From positions 84,879,095 through 84,943,094 of the forward strand of contig CM055816.1 of NCBI GenBank assembly GCA_029582265.1: DNA of 64,000 bases, given 5' to 3'. Positions within the stretch are counted from its first letter, which is position 1, and the number at the start of each line of letters is the position of its first letter. The notes under the pieces are model-generated. The model searched no databases, was not told the DNA's origin, and saw only the letters and a list, made by a program, of their open reading frames with translations. Source of the DNA: Zoroaster sp. YZ-2022 (taxonomy: Eukaryota > Echinodermata > Asteroidea > Forcipulatida > Zoroasteridae). Both the position numbers and the translations under genes were made by a program. Positions 1-11,535 of this stretch are shown here, piece by piece.

Positions 1-260
1 GCACGATGCAACTGTACCAGTTGCAGAATCCGTCTAGCCATATTTTCACGTCAGAGTCAAACATACAAATGAAGGGTTTAGTTGTCAACTAGTGACTTAG
101 AGGTACCCAAGATCACCTCTAACGTTAGCAGACAACTTAGCAGTCCACTAAGCTTAGCGGCATTTTATGAATAACACTTAGTATCCAACTAGGCTTAATT
201 GGCAGTTAGGGGCCAATTTAGTTGCCAACTAGGCTTAGCAGGCTTTTATGAATATGGGCC

Positions 261-345
261 CTGGTTTCTATACATAGCAGACTGGTTTCTATACATAGCA
301 GACTGGTTTCTGTACATAGCAGACTGGTTTCTGTACATAGCAGAC
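261..345. repeat. 21-bp tandem repeat, 4 copies, in the loop of the palindrome
   Basis: Four head-to-tail copies of a 21-bp unit containing GGTTTCTRTACATAGCAGAC lie between the arms of the inverted repeat. Units differ only at one C/T-type position (TATAC versus TGTAC). Confidence 0.9.
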
Positions 346-896
346 TGGGCCCATATTCATAAAAGCCTGCTAAGCCTAGTTGGCAACTAAATTGGCCCCT
401 AACTGCCAATTAAGCCTAGTTGGATACTAAGTGTTATTCATAAAATGCCGCTAAGCTTAGTGGACTGCTAAGTTGTATGCTAACTTTAGAGGTGATCTTG
501 GGTACCTCTAATTCACTAGTTGACAACTAAACCCTTCATTTGTATGTTTGACTCTGTGTTCACGATGCTGAGAACATAGAACTGCCTGTACATTGTATTC
601 GATAGGCGCACACACACATTTCGTGCATGCACAGCTCTATTGTTAGACACATAAACATATATGCCACTCATATTGAAAGTGAAACTTACCCATATTGTGT
701 TTTGTGCTTTGGAACAATGCCAACTGCTAAGTTAACAACCAACTAAATCCTAGTTGACAACTACCTGGTACTGTCCCTAGCAGGGTTTTATGAATATGAA
801 AATAGCAAGAAACTATGGAGCAGGCAACTAGGCATTTAGCAGCCTGCAAAGGCCTAGTTGGCTGCTAGTTTAGCAGGCTTTTATGAATATGGGCCC

Positions 897-1066
897 TGGT
901 TTCTATACATAGCAGACTGGTTTCTGTACATAGCAGACTGGTTTCTATACATAGCAGACTGGTTTCTATACATAGCAGACTGGTTTCTGTACATAGCAGA
1001 CTGGTTTCTATACATAGCAGACTGGTTTCTATACATAGCAGACTGGTTTCTATACATAGCAGACTA
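897..1066. repeat. 21-bp tandem repeat, 8 copies
   Basis: The same 21-bp unit as at 261-345 occurs eight times here. The left flank matches the left arm of the foldback element. On the right the sequence jumps to AAGTGTTATTCATAAAATG, which lies further out in the right arm of the first copy, so this copy lost part of one arm. Confidence 0.9.
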
Positions 1067-1203
1067 AGTGTTATTCATAAAATGCCGCTAAGCTTAGTGG
1101 ACTGCTAAGTTGTCTGCTAACTTTAGAGGTGATCTTGGGTACCTCTAAGTCACTAGTTGACAACTAAACCCTTAATTTGTATGTTTGACTCTGACCTGAA
1201 AAC

Positions 1204-1290
1204 ATGGCTAGACGGATTCTGCAACTGGTACAGTTGCATCGTGCAATGAGGAGGGAAAGAGTATTCAGAGACAGGCGTAATCCAATGTAC
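1204..1290 (+). pseudogene. Fragment of a Harbinger-type nuclease N-terminus
   Basis: The reading frame from the ATG at 1204 starts MARRILQLVQLHRAM and continues RRERVFRDRRNPM, then runs into unrelated sequence. The RERVFRDRxNP motif resembles the N-terminal region of PIF/Harbinger nucleases (HARBI1 family) just before their helical domain. The same coding scrap is present on the minus strand at about 1-40, at the other end of the inverted repeat. No DDE catalytic region is present, so this is a remnant. The match is by pattern recognition only. Confidence 0.45.
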
Positions 1291-1702
1291 AGCTCTATTG
1301 TTAGACACATAAACATGCCACTCATATTGAAAGTGAAACTTACCCATATTGTGTTTTGTGGTTTGGAACAATGCCAACTGCTAAGTTAACAACCAACTAA
1401 ATCCTAGTTGACAACTACCTGGCACTGTCCCTAGCAGGGTTTTATGAATATGAAAATAGCAAGAAACTACGGAGCAGTCAACTAGGCATTTAGCAGCCTG
1501 CAAAGGCCTAGTTGGCTGCTAGTTTAGCAGGGTTTTATGAATATGGGCCCTGGTTTCTATACATCTCTTGATGCATGTATTTGTATACATTTTACCAAAA
1601 GCGTATACTGGCTTTAAATTCCAATGCAGATATGTAGTTCCAATGATCTTAGTAGTTTTACGAGGTTCTTCCTTCTTATTCTTATTGAACCATGACATAC
1701 AG

Positions 1703-1820
1703 ACCAGTGGTGTCCTGATGTCTGCAAATGTTATGTTTGGCGAAGTTTTAACCGTGTCGATTGCATGAATGGTTGGAACCAGTCCACTATCGACGGCATC
1801 ATGACCACGACGCAGATACT
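1703..1820 (+). CDS. LRRNT exon of the LRR gene
   Basis: The acceptor is a pyrimidine-rich tract ending in ACATACAG at 1702 and the donor is GTAAGTAC at 1821. The frame reads QWCPDVCKCYVWRSFNRVDC, then continues with MNGWNQSTIDG and ends IMTTTQI plus a split Leu codon (CT). Cysteines follow CX3CXCX10C, the LRRNT cap pattern, and the trailing TTTQI-L matches the usual lead into the first LRR. Splicing to the exon at 3315 gives TTTQILLLENNSIS, an excellent LRRNT-to-LRR junction. The exon begins with two bases of a split codon, so an upstream exon, presumably a signal peptide, must exist; I did not find it. Confidence 0.85.
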
Positions 1821-3314
1821 GTAAGTACAGGGGGTCTGACTGAGCAGGGATAGAAATTAAACAATATAAACTATAAGACTAAATGTTTGATTTCATTTTT
1901 GCCCTCACACGTTTGTATAAATCACTGTTAAATGCTCAGTGCTTTCCAAGTATCTGCGAAAACAAAAAACCTTCACAGAGGATAAGTAAGAGTAATTGCT
2001 ACAAGTTCTACCTTCACAGAGGACTCGGGCGGGATTCGAACCCACGATTTCATGCTTGTCCGAATCGAATTCCGCCGGAGTCGCCTGTGGAGGTTTTTTT
2101 TCAGACACTCGAAAAGCACTGAATATACATGCATGGCCTTCGTCGATGTAAGGGCAAATATTAAACCGATTGTTTATAACAGGCGAAAAAATTAATTAAT
2201 GTCAATTTGAAAAAAGACGCTTCGCACATTACGATGCTCTAAACTAGATTCGCTAGTGATTAGGTTTCAGGTTTCCTTGGCTTTGAGTATTGTCATTACA
2301 ATTGATAGTCTGTAGCAATCCTTAATGTCTATTTGCTTTCGGAAAGTTGTTTTTGTATTGTTTTCTATTGTGTTAATTACTGTGTTTTTCGAATCGTTAA
2401 AGTATTCATGTTTATGTTTAATGTTTGCAGGATAAATTATGTTTAAAGTGTTGGAACTGTTCTTCCATTGCGAAGTTTTAGTTAAATTTTAAAAAGACAT
2501 CTCACTTGATACTGGAACTGTTCTTCCGTTGCGAAGTTTTAGTTAAATTTTAACAAGACGTCTCACGTATAGTTTGCCAATCAAAATATATGTATGCATT
2601 TTGACTACTTTCCATGTACAACACAACGTAATTAGTAACATTTGCACATATCTTTTTAAAAACTTGTCCCATACCATAACACCACTTGTAATAAAATGAA
2701 GGGTAGCTATTTCACTAAACCGTTTCATTACAGCTATGCCCTCATGTGTTGTCTATCGAGATTCATTCGTTATTTTAAATGTGTAAAATATGTGAACTTC
2801 AGGAAAGATAATTGCTGTTATGTGTTCAATACAACGATTTTAAGCCTACATTGTTTCCCCTTCGTTTAAACTTATTTATACATTGTCACACTATATCCCA
2901 CTATTTCATTGGAGGGCTATAGGACAACGAACTTGTACTTTTATGTTTTATATTTCGATGCACTCCACTGTTGTCTATCAAAATTCATTTGTAAATTAAA
3001 ATAAGTGAACCCCGGCAGGAAAATTGTTCAACTTGTTTGATACCGTATCATGACAACGTTTCATAAAGTATAATTTCAGGAAAATCTGAGAACATTGATG
3101 GATATATACTGATGTGGGCCTATATCTACTTTAACAAGATTTTTTTAAATCTTACTTCGTGATTTTATTTCCTATATAGGCCTAATGAGCTGTAGGTGAG
3201 GGAAAACCATAGTATTTATATGCTTTTAGGAAAATCTATAACAACATTTGTATAAAAAGCCATATGAACGGGCTTTAGTGATCTTTTTTTAACCCTACTT
3301 TTTTCCCATCTTAG
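1821..3314 (+). other. Intron 1 of the LRR gene
   Basis: No exon was found here apart from the SINE pieces above. Positions about 2453-2505 and 2514-2566 form a small direct duplication (GAACTGTTCTTCC... followed by GAAGTTTTAGTTAAATTTTA). From about 2880 onward the sequence matches the block that precedes most LRR exons (TCACACTATATC, TGTTGTCTATCGAGATTC, GTTTGATACC). Confidence 0.7.
1935..2165. mobile_element. Two opposed SINE fragments (minus then plus)
   Basis: Positions about 1935-2053 carry, on the minus strand, a tRNA-like B box (GGTTCGAATCC as its complement), GAGTCGCC-like sequence and the body seen in the SINE at 48012. Positions about 2070-2165 carry the plus-strand GAGTCGCCTGTGGAGG, CAGACACTCGAAAAGCACTG and a GTCGATGTAAGGGCAAA-like tail. 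The two pieces face away from each other. Confidence 0.6.
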
Positions 3315-3386
3315 ATTGCTGGAAAACAACAGCATCAGTGTAACTGCTCCAGGAACATTTGATGGTCTACAAAATCTCCTCGTCTT
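3315..3386 (+). CDS. LRR exon 1 (type A)
   Basis: A 72-bp exon between CCCATCTTAG and GTAAGTATTC. After the split Leu codon it reads LLENNSISVTAPGTFDGL and closes QNLLVL. It is the closest repeat exon to the LRRNT exon and of the same type as those at 10351, 13189 and 16622. Confidence 0.85.
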
Positions 3387-5049
3387 GTAAGTATTCATGT
3401 CATGAATTTCAGTCACGCAGCATCCAGCCACCAATTTCTTTCAAATGAAGTTACGACTTACCGCAGAAGAAGTGCGTAGTTCATGTTTACCGATAAAAAT
3501 ATATGTATACATTTTCACTATGTACTTTGTACGACACAACATATACAAATCACTTGCTAAAGGAATATTTTGAATCATAAAGGTAAACATACTCATAAAG
3601 TAATTAAAATAAATAAAATCGTTTTAAACTAATTTACAATTCGTCATATTATGTCACACTATGTCACACTTGTCAATAGAGGGCTGTGGGATAACAAAAC
3701 TTTAAAAATTTCAATGAACTCAACCGTTGCCTAAATCGATGTTTATTGCAACTTTATTTTCCATAATAAGTGAACCTCGGACATGATAAATGTTAAGATT
3801 GTCTGATATCATTACAACGTTTTACAATGTATGCTTTCAGGAAAACCTAAGGAGTGTAGCAAATTATCATTAAACTTATGTATTTAATCAAACCTGTTAT
3901 CTTAAACGAATCAAAGTAATGAGCTACATGTACATTGTTCACGGATCAGTTGTTTAATGTATATTTTTATATGTATTTTTCATCAAATCTTAATTTATTA
4001 TAACGATGGTGGCCACTTTTCAGAAATTTATACTAGTATTTAAAACAAATACATAATCCGTGCGAGCTGCGATTTTTTTAAATGCATTTTCACTATTTTC
4101 TACGTACGACACAACGTAATCATCAACATTTGTACAGATTATCTGTTTAATGTACGGTATACATCCCTCTACCATCTATATGGCCTCTATATGGCCTCAA
4201 TATGCCTAGAAATGTTATCTTAGTATCCCTCTCGGCCTAGATCTGATTTTAGTCAAATATCATACTTATATAAATGCTAATATGTAATGAGAACACTTGG
4301 AGAAAATATTCAAAAAGAACATGACAAACATTGTTCCATAATATAAAACTTGTAAATTGAGGGTAGCATTCCACCGAACCGTTTTGTATATCGATGCACT
4401 CAAGTGTTGTCTATCGAGATTCCTTTGTTATCTAAAAATTTCTAAAATATGTGAATCCTAGGTATAGGATAACTGTTGTTAAGTGTTTGAATCCAATATG
4501 TTGCCCTTGTCCGTTTTCCTATCTTAGATGTCTCGACAAAAACAACATTAGTCAGTATACTTTCATCCAGAACAATCGATGGTCTTCAACTTACCATACA
4601 TAAATATTAACTTAATTTACACACACCTGACGACAAAACTAGTGGTAGTACGAAGTTCGTGTTTCATTCCGATTACTTTTTATCTTTAACAAAAAGTAAT
4701 GAGCTACATTTTTTCACGGATCAGCTCTTTAATGCATATCTTGAATCATAAAGTTAAACATACTCATATAATGAGGAAATTTGTATTGTTCGTTTTAAAC
4801 ATATTTATAAATTGTCACACTATATCACACTAATTCAATGGAAGGTTATAGGACAACGAACTGGTACTTATCTTTTATATTTCGATTCACTCAACTGTTG
4901 TCTATCGAGATTCTTTTGTAAATTAATTTTTCTAAAATGAGTAAATCTCAGGCAGGAATATTGTTCAAATTGTTTGATACCATGACAACGCTTCATAAAG
5001 TGTGATTTCAGGACAATCTGAGAACATTGATGGACATAATTATACCTAA
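3387..5049 (+). other. Intron with the recurrent array block
   Basis: It holds the intronic sequence that recurs across the array: TCACATTATGTCACACTATG, the TATATGGCCTCAATATGCCT block near 4185, and AACCGTTTTGTATATCGATG. A dead type B exon lies inside it at 4528. No other gene is seen. Confidence 0.7.
4528..4600 (+). pseudogene. Dead type B LRR exon
   Basis: An acceptor (CCTATCTTAG) is followed by CLDKNNIS in the LRR frame, but an insertion relative to intact type B exons shifts the frame before the FDGLQ segment. The expected donor region reads ACTTACCATAC with no usable GT. Confidence 0.65.
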
Positions 5050-7177
5050 TAGTCTGTGGGCTGGAGGGGTCTACCGTGCACCCCCCCCCCCCCTCATAAC
5101 CCACCGACACCGATATTTTTTGTTCCTGTGGATGTCCTAAACACGAAAAAAAGATGTTAACATTGAAACTTTTTGTGGCCCACTCTTTGTTTTCCCTCAT
5201 AATGAGCTTATGCTGATAATTCTTAGCACTAGTGGTGGAAGAAGATCAAACATCTCGCCATTACTCCATCATGCTTTGACCTGTTATAATGTAACTTGGT
5301 ACAATTAATGTTCAGTCATATGACGTCATCGGTTGCCATAAAAATGACCACTAGAGGGCGCAATAATTGCGCGTATATTATGAATTTTTTAATTATTGGG
5401 ATTTTCATAAAAATATCTCATTGTAAGCCATTTAGTTTTTATAGTTGCCACCAAGAACAAAAAAATAACCGATTTATGCCTTAAATGGGTTTGTCTATGT
5501 CTGATCCACAAAAATATTTGATTCTCGAACATACTTTGACCTACATTAATCAAACTTGGCACAATAAATGTTCATTCATATGTCGTCAAGATGATGTTAT
5601 TGGTTACCATGGAAACTACCTTTAGAGGGCGCTGTATTTCATATTATGCTCACATTAATTAATGGCTACAATTATTTCTTATTTTTAGCCATTATTTTAT
5701 CTTCATGGGGATAAAGTATCATTAAGTTTTACTTGACAAGGATTTGTCAACGGCATTGTAAAGAAAAAGTGAAAGATAAAATTGAAAATATTTTGTTAAG
5801 GGGTCTCTGGAGCTCATTGTTTAAGCCCCTATCATTACAAATTCAGATGGGAATCCTTAGCATTTAGGGTAGGAGGGGATTACACAAATCTCCATTACTC
5901 TGGCATGCTTTGACTTACATTAATACAACTTGGCGCATTAAATGTTAATTTATATGTCGTCAGGATGACGTCAGTGGTTGCCATATAATACGCAAATGAA
6001 TAAATGGTTAAAAGTATTCATTTTTAGACATTGTAGTGCACTATAGGGATAATGTGTGATTCATTTTTAACTGGAAATGATACGTCAACTCTTTTGTAAG
6101 AAAAAACAGGATAAATTTGGGATAAAATCTTGGGTTAAGTTGTCTCCGGAGCTCAGTGTTAAAGCCCCTATCAGCCGCTATCCAGCCAAGAATCCTTAGC
6201 ATATGGGATAGGAGGGATTAAACAAAGCTCCATTACTCCAGCATGCTTTGACTTACATTCATAAAACTTTGTACATTTAATGTGCCAAGAGTAATGGAGG
6301 TTTGTTTAATCCCTCCCACCACATATGCTAAGGATTCTTGGCTGAATAAAGGCTAATAGTGGCTTTAACATTGAGCTACAAAGCTAAAGACAACTTAACC
6401 CAAGATTTTCAAATTTATACTTTGTTTTGTTCTTACACTACAGTTGACAGTTAAAAATTAATGATACATAATCCCTATAGTGTACTACAATGGCTAAAAA
6501 TAAGAAATACTTTTAACCATTTATTCATTTGCGATACTATTCATCATCGAATTACAGCGCCCTCTACGGATAGTTTCCATGGCAACCACTAAAGTCATCC
6601 TGACGACATATAAATTAACATTTAATTGGCCAAATGTTATTAATGTAAGTCAAATCATGCTGGAGTAATGGAGGTTTGTGTAATCCCCTGCCACCCCAAA
6701 TGCTAAGGATTTCCGTCTGAATTCAACATGACGGGGGCTTGAACAATGAGCTCTAAAATATTTTCAAATTTGTCTTTCGATTTTCCTTACATTACAGTTG
6801 ACAAATCATTTCCAAATAAAGCTTAATGATACTTTATCCTCATAGTAATAACCAATGTACTACAATGGCTAAAAATAAGAAATAATTGTATCCATTAATT
6901 CATGTGCGCAAAATATGCATTCAAGTACAGCGCCCTTTAGAGGCAGTTTCTATGGCAACCAATGGCATCGTCATGACGACATGAATGAAGATTTATTGTG
7001 CCAAGTTTGATTAATGTAGGTCAAAGCATATTTGAGAAATAAAGGATTTACTCGGTATGTAGTGCCATGGACATCCAACTAAACTTAATACCATGGGGGA
7101 TAAAAAAGTGCCACAGAGATAGAAATTCCCAAAAACAAATTAATTTTGTTTGGTGGTTATTAGACATAGACAAACTC

Positions 7178-8225
7178 AACCCTGCGGTTCATGGTGGTGC
7201 TATTTCATTCAGTCCGTTTGTAAACAATTGTTGTTTACTACGTCATGGAAAACTCAAATTCAGCCACTTTGCATAAGTTCTCTATTGATACAGTGCCTGA
7301 TAACATGGTAAAAAATTTCAACCTGGGGTGAACCATTGACCCGGTATGCAGCTTTCAAATGCCAGCAGACAACCCATTGAAACAGTACAGCTGTTATCAA
7401 TTGACATTACCGCACTAATCCCAGACATTGCCCAGACATTTCGGCAACCTGAGATGTTTATTTTGAGGTCTGGTTGTGGATATTAGAATGGCCAGACAAA
7501 TAGAATCTCTTGCTTTCTCTGTAGAATGTCAGCAGTGCAAAAAATGTGCAAAAAATTGGTTTTGGGTAACAATTTTTTTTGAAGGGATTGTGGGCTGGCA
7601 CCCATATAAAACTTTATATTTGGCTTGAAATTGTTTTCTTGGGTCTAGAAGGACTCAATAAGTCTGTTTACACCATTTGAGAAGGGATTGTGTGCTCCAA
7701 TGTGAACGTTTTACACGCTATTCAAACGTACTAAATGATTTAGTGCCTTCATGCGCGCGAGGTTGTATATTGGGCATACGTACTAAATGATTTAGTGCCT
7801 TCATGCGCGCGAGGTTGTATATTGGGCATACGTACTAAATGATTTAGTGCCTTCATGCGCGCGAGGTTGTATATTGGGCATACGTACTAAATGATTTAGT
7901 GCCTTCAAGCGCGCGAGGTTGTATATTGGGCATACGTACTAAATGATTTAGTGCCTTCATGCGCGCGAGGTTGTATATTGGGCATACGTACTAAATGATT
8001 TAGTGCCTTCATGCGCGCGAGGTTGTATATTGGGCACCCATATAATTTTTTTTTTGCTTGAAATTGTTTTCTTGGGTCTAGAGGGACTCAATAAGTCTGT
8101 TTACACCATTTGAGAAGGGATTGTATGCCCCTATATGAACGTTTTACACGCTATTCAAACGTACTAAATGATTTAGTCCCATCATGTGTTTGTGTAAATA
8201 TATTGCGACCATGAACCGCAGGGTT
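7178..8225. mobile_element. Nested TIR element inside the palindromic element
   Basis: Perfect 18-bp inverted ends, AACCCTGCGGTTCATGGT at 7178 and its complement ending at 8225. Related palindromic copies (20760-20800 and 17940-17980) lack this insert: they read straight from GACAAACCCATTTAA into GGCATAATATACG. It contains a direct duplication (7595-7757 against 8033-8190) flanking a 52-bp tandem repeat. The open frame at 7067-7276 across its left end has no recognisable domain. Confidence 0.75.
7727..8036. repeat. 52-bp tandem repeat, 6 copies
   Basis: Six nearly identical 52-bp units start at 7727, 7779, 7831, 7883, 7935 and 7987. Each contains ACTAAATGATTTAGT (7-bp inverted repeats around one base) and the GC-rich ATGCGCGCGAGG. 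Confidence 0.95.
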
Positions 8226-8794
8226 GGCATAATATACGAGCAATTATTGCGCCCTCTGATGGTCGTTTTAATGACAACCTATGACGTCATCATAAAAACA
8301 TATGACTGAACATTAATTGTACCAAGTTACATTTAATAGGTCAAAGCATGATGGAGTAATGGCAAGATGTTTGATCTTCCACCCCTAGTGCTAAGAATTG
8401 TCAGCTCGGCTCAGTGTGAGGGCAAACAAATAGTGGGCCAGAACAAATGTTCAATGTTAACATCTTTTTTGTGTGTATAGGACATCCAAAGGAACAAAAA
8501 CAAAATCGGTGGCGGTGGGTTTTTGGGGGAGGGGGTGCACGGTAGACCCCTCCAGCTCACAGACTATGTAGGTCTGTATCTACTTGAACACGATATTTGT
8601 AAATCCTTCTTCGTGATTTTATTTTATACATAGCCCTAATGAGTTGCAGGCGGGGGAAAAATCATAGTTTTTGACCGATTACTAATATTTCACAAAGTAT
8701 GCTTTCACGAAAATCTGAGAATATTTGTGAATATAACCATATTAAGGGACTTTAGTGATCTTTGTTTTAACCCTACTTTGTTTTCCCATGCTAG

Positions 8795-8866
8795 ATTGCT
8801 GGAAAACAACAAAATCAGTGAAATTGCTCCAGGAACATTTGATGGTCTACACAATCTCGAAGAATT
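8795..8866 (+). CDS. LRR exon 2 (type C)
   Basis: A 72-bp exon between CCCATGCTAG and GTAAGTATTC. It reads LLENNKISEIAPGTFDGL and closes HNLEEL. Confidence 0.85.
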
Positions 8867-9591
8867 GTAAGTATTCATGTCATGAATTTCAGTTACGCAG
8901 CATCGAGCCATCGATTTCTCTTAAATGCAGGGTAATTTTATTTTGCAAAATAAGTGAATTTCGGACATGATAAAAGTTTAGATTGTCTGATACAATTACA
9001 ACGATTTACAAAGTATGCTTTGAGGAAAACCTAAAAACGTTGTTGAATATATAAATTGTTGCCAAAGGAGTGTAGCAAATTATCAGTATACTTATGTATT
9101 TAATCAAACCTTATGTCGATCGTGTCCACTTTTCAGAAGTTTATACCAGTATTAAACATAAAATACTTAATCTGTGCGGACTGCAAATTTTGTTTATCAT
9201 CAACATTTGTACAGATCATCTGTTTAATGTATGGTATATATCCCTCCAGCATCTATATGGCCTCAATATGCCTAGAAATGTTATCTTAGTATCCCTCTCG
9301 GCCTAGATCTGATTTTTATTCTCAAATCATACATATGTAAATGCTAATATGTAATGAGAACACTTGGAAAAAATACTCAAAAAGAACATGAGAAATTGTT
9401 CCATAATATAACAATTGTAAATTGAGGGTAGCATTCCACCGAACCGTTTTGTATATCGATGTTCTCAAGTGTTGTCTATTGAGATTCATTTTTTATCTAA
9501 AATGTCTAAAATATGTGAATCTCAGATTGGATAACTGTTGTTAAGTGTTTGAATCCAGTATGTTTAGCCCTTGTCCGTTTTCCCATCTTAG

Positions 9592-9663
9592 ATATCTGGA
9601 CAGTAACAATATAAGTATACCTTCATCCAGAACATGTGATGGTCTTCAAAAGCGTACTTACTT
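9592..9663 (+). CDS. Type B LRR exon with weak donor
   Basis: A 72-bp open segment after CCCATCTTAG. It reads YLDSNNISIPSSRTCDGL and closes QKRTYL, so it keeps the LRR frame and phase. The donor would be TT|GTCATT, poor compared with the GTAAGT of A and C exons. The usual FDGL is CDGL here. It may be a relic or rarely used. Confidence 0.45.
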
Positions 9664-10132
9664 GTCATTAATTTAAATCAAGCAGGAACCTACCATACAT
9701 AAATATTAACTTTATTTAGTGGGAGTACGAAGTTCGTGTTTCATTCCGATCACTTTTTATCTTTAACAAAAAGTAATGAGCTACATATTTTTCACGAAGC
9801 AGTTGTTTAATGCATATCTTGAATGATAAAGTTAAACATACTCATATATTAAATTGTTTCTAATGAGGAAATTTGTATTGTTCGTTTTAAACATATTTAT
9901 AAATTGTCACACTTTATCACACTAATTGATTGGAGGGCTATAGGACAACGAACTGGTACTTATCTTTTATATTTCGATGCACTCAGCTGTTGTCTATCGA
10001 GATTCTTTTTATAAGTTAATTTTTCTAAAATGAGTGAATCTCAGGCAGGAATATTGTTCAAATTGTTTGATACCATGACAAAGTTTCATAAAGTATGATT
10101 TCAGGAAAATATGAGAACATTGATAGACATAT

Positions 10133-10265
10133 TAGTCTGTGGGCTGGAAGGGTCTACCGTGCACCCCCCATAACCCACCGACACCGATATTTTTTGTTCC
10201 TGTGGATATCTTAAACACGAAAAAAGATGTTAACATTGAAAATTTTGGGTTGCACTATCTGGGTT
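10133..10265 (+). mobile_element. Left end of the palindromic element (truncated)
   Basis: It starts TAGTCTGTGGGCTGGAAGGG, continues with GTGCACCCCCCATAACCCAC and stops about 130 bp in. The right arm is absent and the sequence resumes with the intron before the type A exon. Related fragments occupy the same site at 12971 and 16404. Confidence 0.75.
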
Positions 10266-10350
10266 GGACTATAACAACATTTGTATAAAAATCCATATTA
10301 ACGGGCTTGAATGATCTTTGTTTTAACCCTACTTTGTTTTCCCATCTTAG

Positions 10351-10422
10351 ATTACTGGAAAACAACAGCATCAGTGTAACTGCTCCAGGAACATTTGATG
10401 GTCTACAAAATCTCCTCATCTT
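10351..10422 (+). CDS. LRR exon 3 (type A)
   Basis: A 72-bp exon between CCCATCTTAG and GTAAGTATTC. It reads LLENNSISVTAPGTFDGL and closes QNLLIL. Its protein is identical to that of the exon at 16622. Confidence 0.85.
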
Positions 10423-11463
10423 GTAAGTATTCATGTCATGAATTTCAGTCACGCAGCCACCGATTTCGTTTAAATGAACTTACGTCTTACTGCAGAAGAA
10501 GTGCATATAGTTCATGTTTGCCGATAAAAATATGTGTATGTATTTTCACTAATTTACAGTTCGTCACATTTACGTCACACTATGTCACACATACCAATAG
10601 AGGGCTGTTGGATAACAAAACTTTTAAAATTTCGATGCATTTAACTGTTGCCTAAATCGATGTTTATTGCAATTTTATTTTCCATAATAAGTGAACCTCG
10701 GACATGATAAATGTTAAGATTGTCTGATATCATTACAAGGTTTTACAATGTATGCTTTCAGGAAAACATAAGGAGTGTATCAAATTATCATTAAACTTAT
10801 GTATTAAACTTATGTATTTCATCAAATCTGTTATCTTAAACGAATCAAAGTAATGAGCTACATTGTTCACGGATCAGTTGTTTAAGGTATATTTTTATAT
10901 GTATATTTCATCAAACCTTAATTTATTATAACGATGGTGTCCACTTTTCAGAAATGTATACTAGTATTTAAAAAAAAAATACATAATCTGTGCGAGCTGC
11001 GATTTTTTTTGTATGCATTTTCACCATTTTCTACGTACGACACAACGTAATCATCAACATTTGTACAGATCATCTGTTTAATGTACGGTATATATCCCTC
11101 TACCATCTATATGGCCTCAATATGCCTAGAAATGTTATCTTAGTATCCCTCTCAGCCTAGAACTGATTTTAGTCAAAAATGATACTTATATAAATGCTAA
11201 TATTTAACGAGAACACTTGGAGAAAATACTCAAAATGAACATGACAAACATTGTTCCATAATATAACACTTGTAAATTGAGGGTAGCATTCCACCGAACC
11301 GTTTTGTATATCGATGCTCTCAAGTGTTGTCTATCGAGATTCCTTTGTTATCTAAAATTTCTAAGTATCCTTTCACGAAAATCTCAGAACATTTGTGAAA
11401 ATAACCATATTAAGGGGCTTTAGTGATCTTTGTTTTAACCCTACTTTGTTTTCCCATGTTTAG

Positions 11464-11535
11464 AGGGCTGGAAAACAACAAAATCAGTGAAATTGCTCCA
11501 GGAACATTTGATGGTCTACACAATCTCGAAGAATT
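11464..11535 (+). CDS. LRR exon 4 (type C)
   Basis: A 72-bp exon between CCCATGTTTAG and GTAAGTATTC. It reads GLENNKISEIAPGTFDGL and closes HNLEEL. Confidence 0.85.

Larger units (their letters stand above)
1..1566. mobile_element. Foldback / inverted-repeat transposon array, probably Harbinger-derived
   Basis: The stretch is built from inverted and direct copies of one element. Positions 54-261 and 347-554 are near-perfect reverse complements around a centre near 304. Positions 1-60 are the reverse complement of about 1190-1246. Positions 631-908 are repeated directly at 1289-1563. The motif GGCTTTTATGAATATGGGCC marks several arm ends. Coding scraps resembling the start of a Harbinger (HARBI1-type) nuclease sit at both outer ends, which suggests a non-autonomous derivative. 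The family assignment is an inference; the inverted-repeat structure is seen directly. Confidence 0.7.
5050..8566. mobile_element. Large palindromic DNA element with TA-flanked inverted ends
   Basis: The left end (GTCTGTGGGCTGGAGGGGTC, from 5052) and right end (the complement, ending at 8564) form an inverted repeat of at least 34 bp with one visible mismatch, flanked by TA on both sides. The arms continue inward: blocks around 5270-5400, 5520-5640 and 5880-6000 reappear reversed around 8230-8370, 6890-7020 and 6540-6670. Removing the nested element at 7178-8225 puts the centre near 6285, where the sequence turns around (AATGTGCC/AAGAGTAATGG). Each arm has about three related subunits with GCATGCTTTGAC and AGAGGGCGC motifs. 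No transposase gene is present. Confidence 0.75.

Noticed and set aside
4868..5200. 110-codon minus-strand frame
   Set aside because: It spans the end of the palindromic element, including a poly-C run read as glycines, and has no recognisable domain.
7067..7276. 69-codon frame as a gene
   Set aside because: It crosses the left end of the nested TIR element and has no domain, so it is an accident of insertion.
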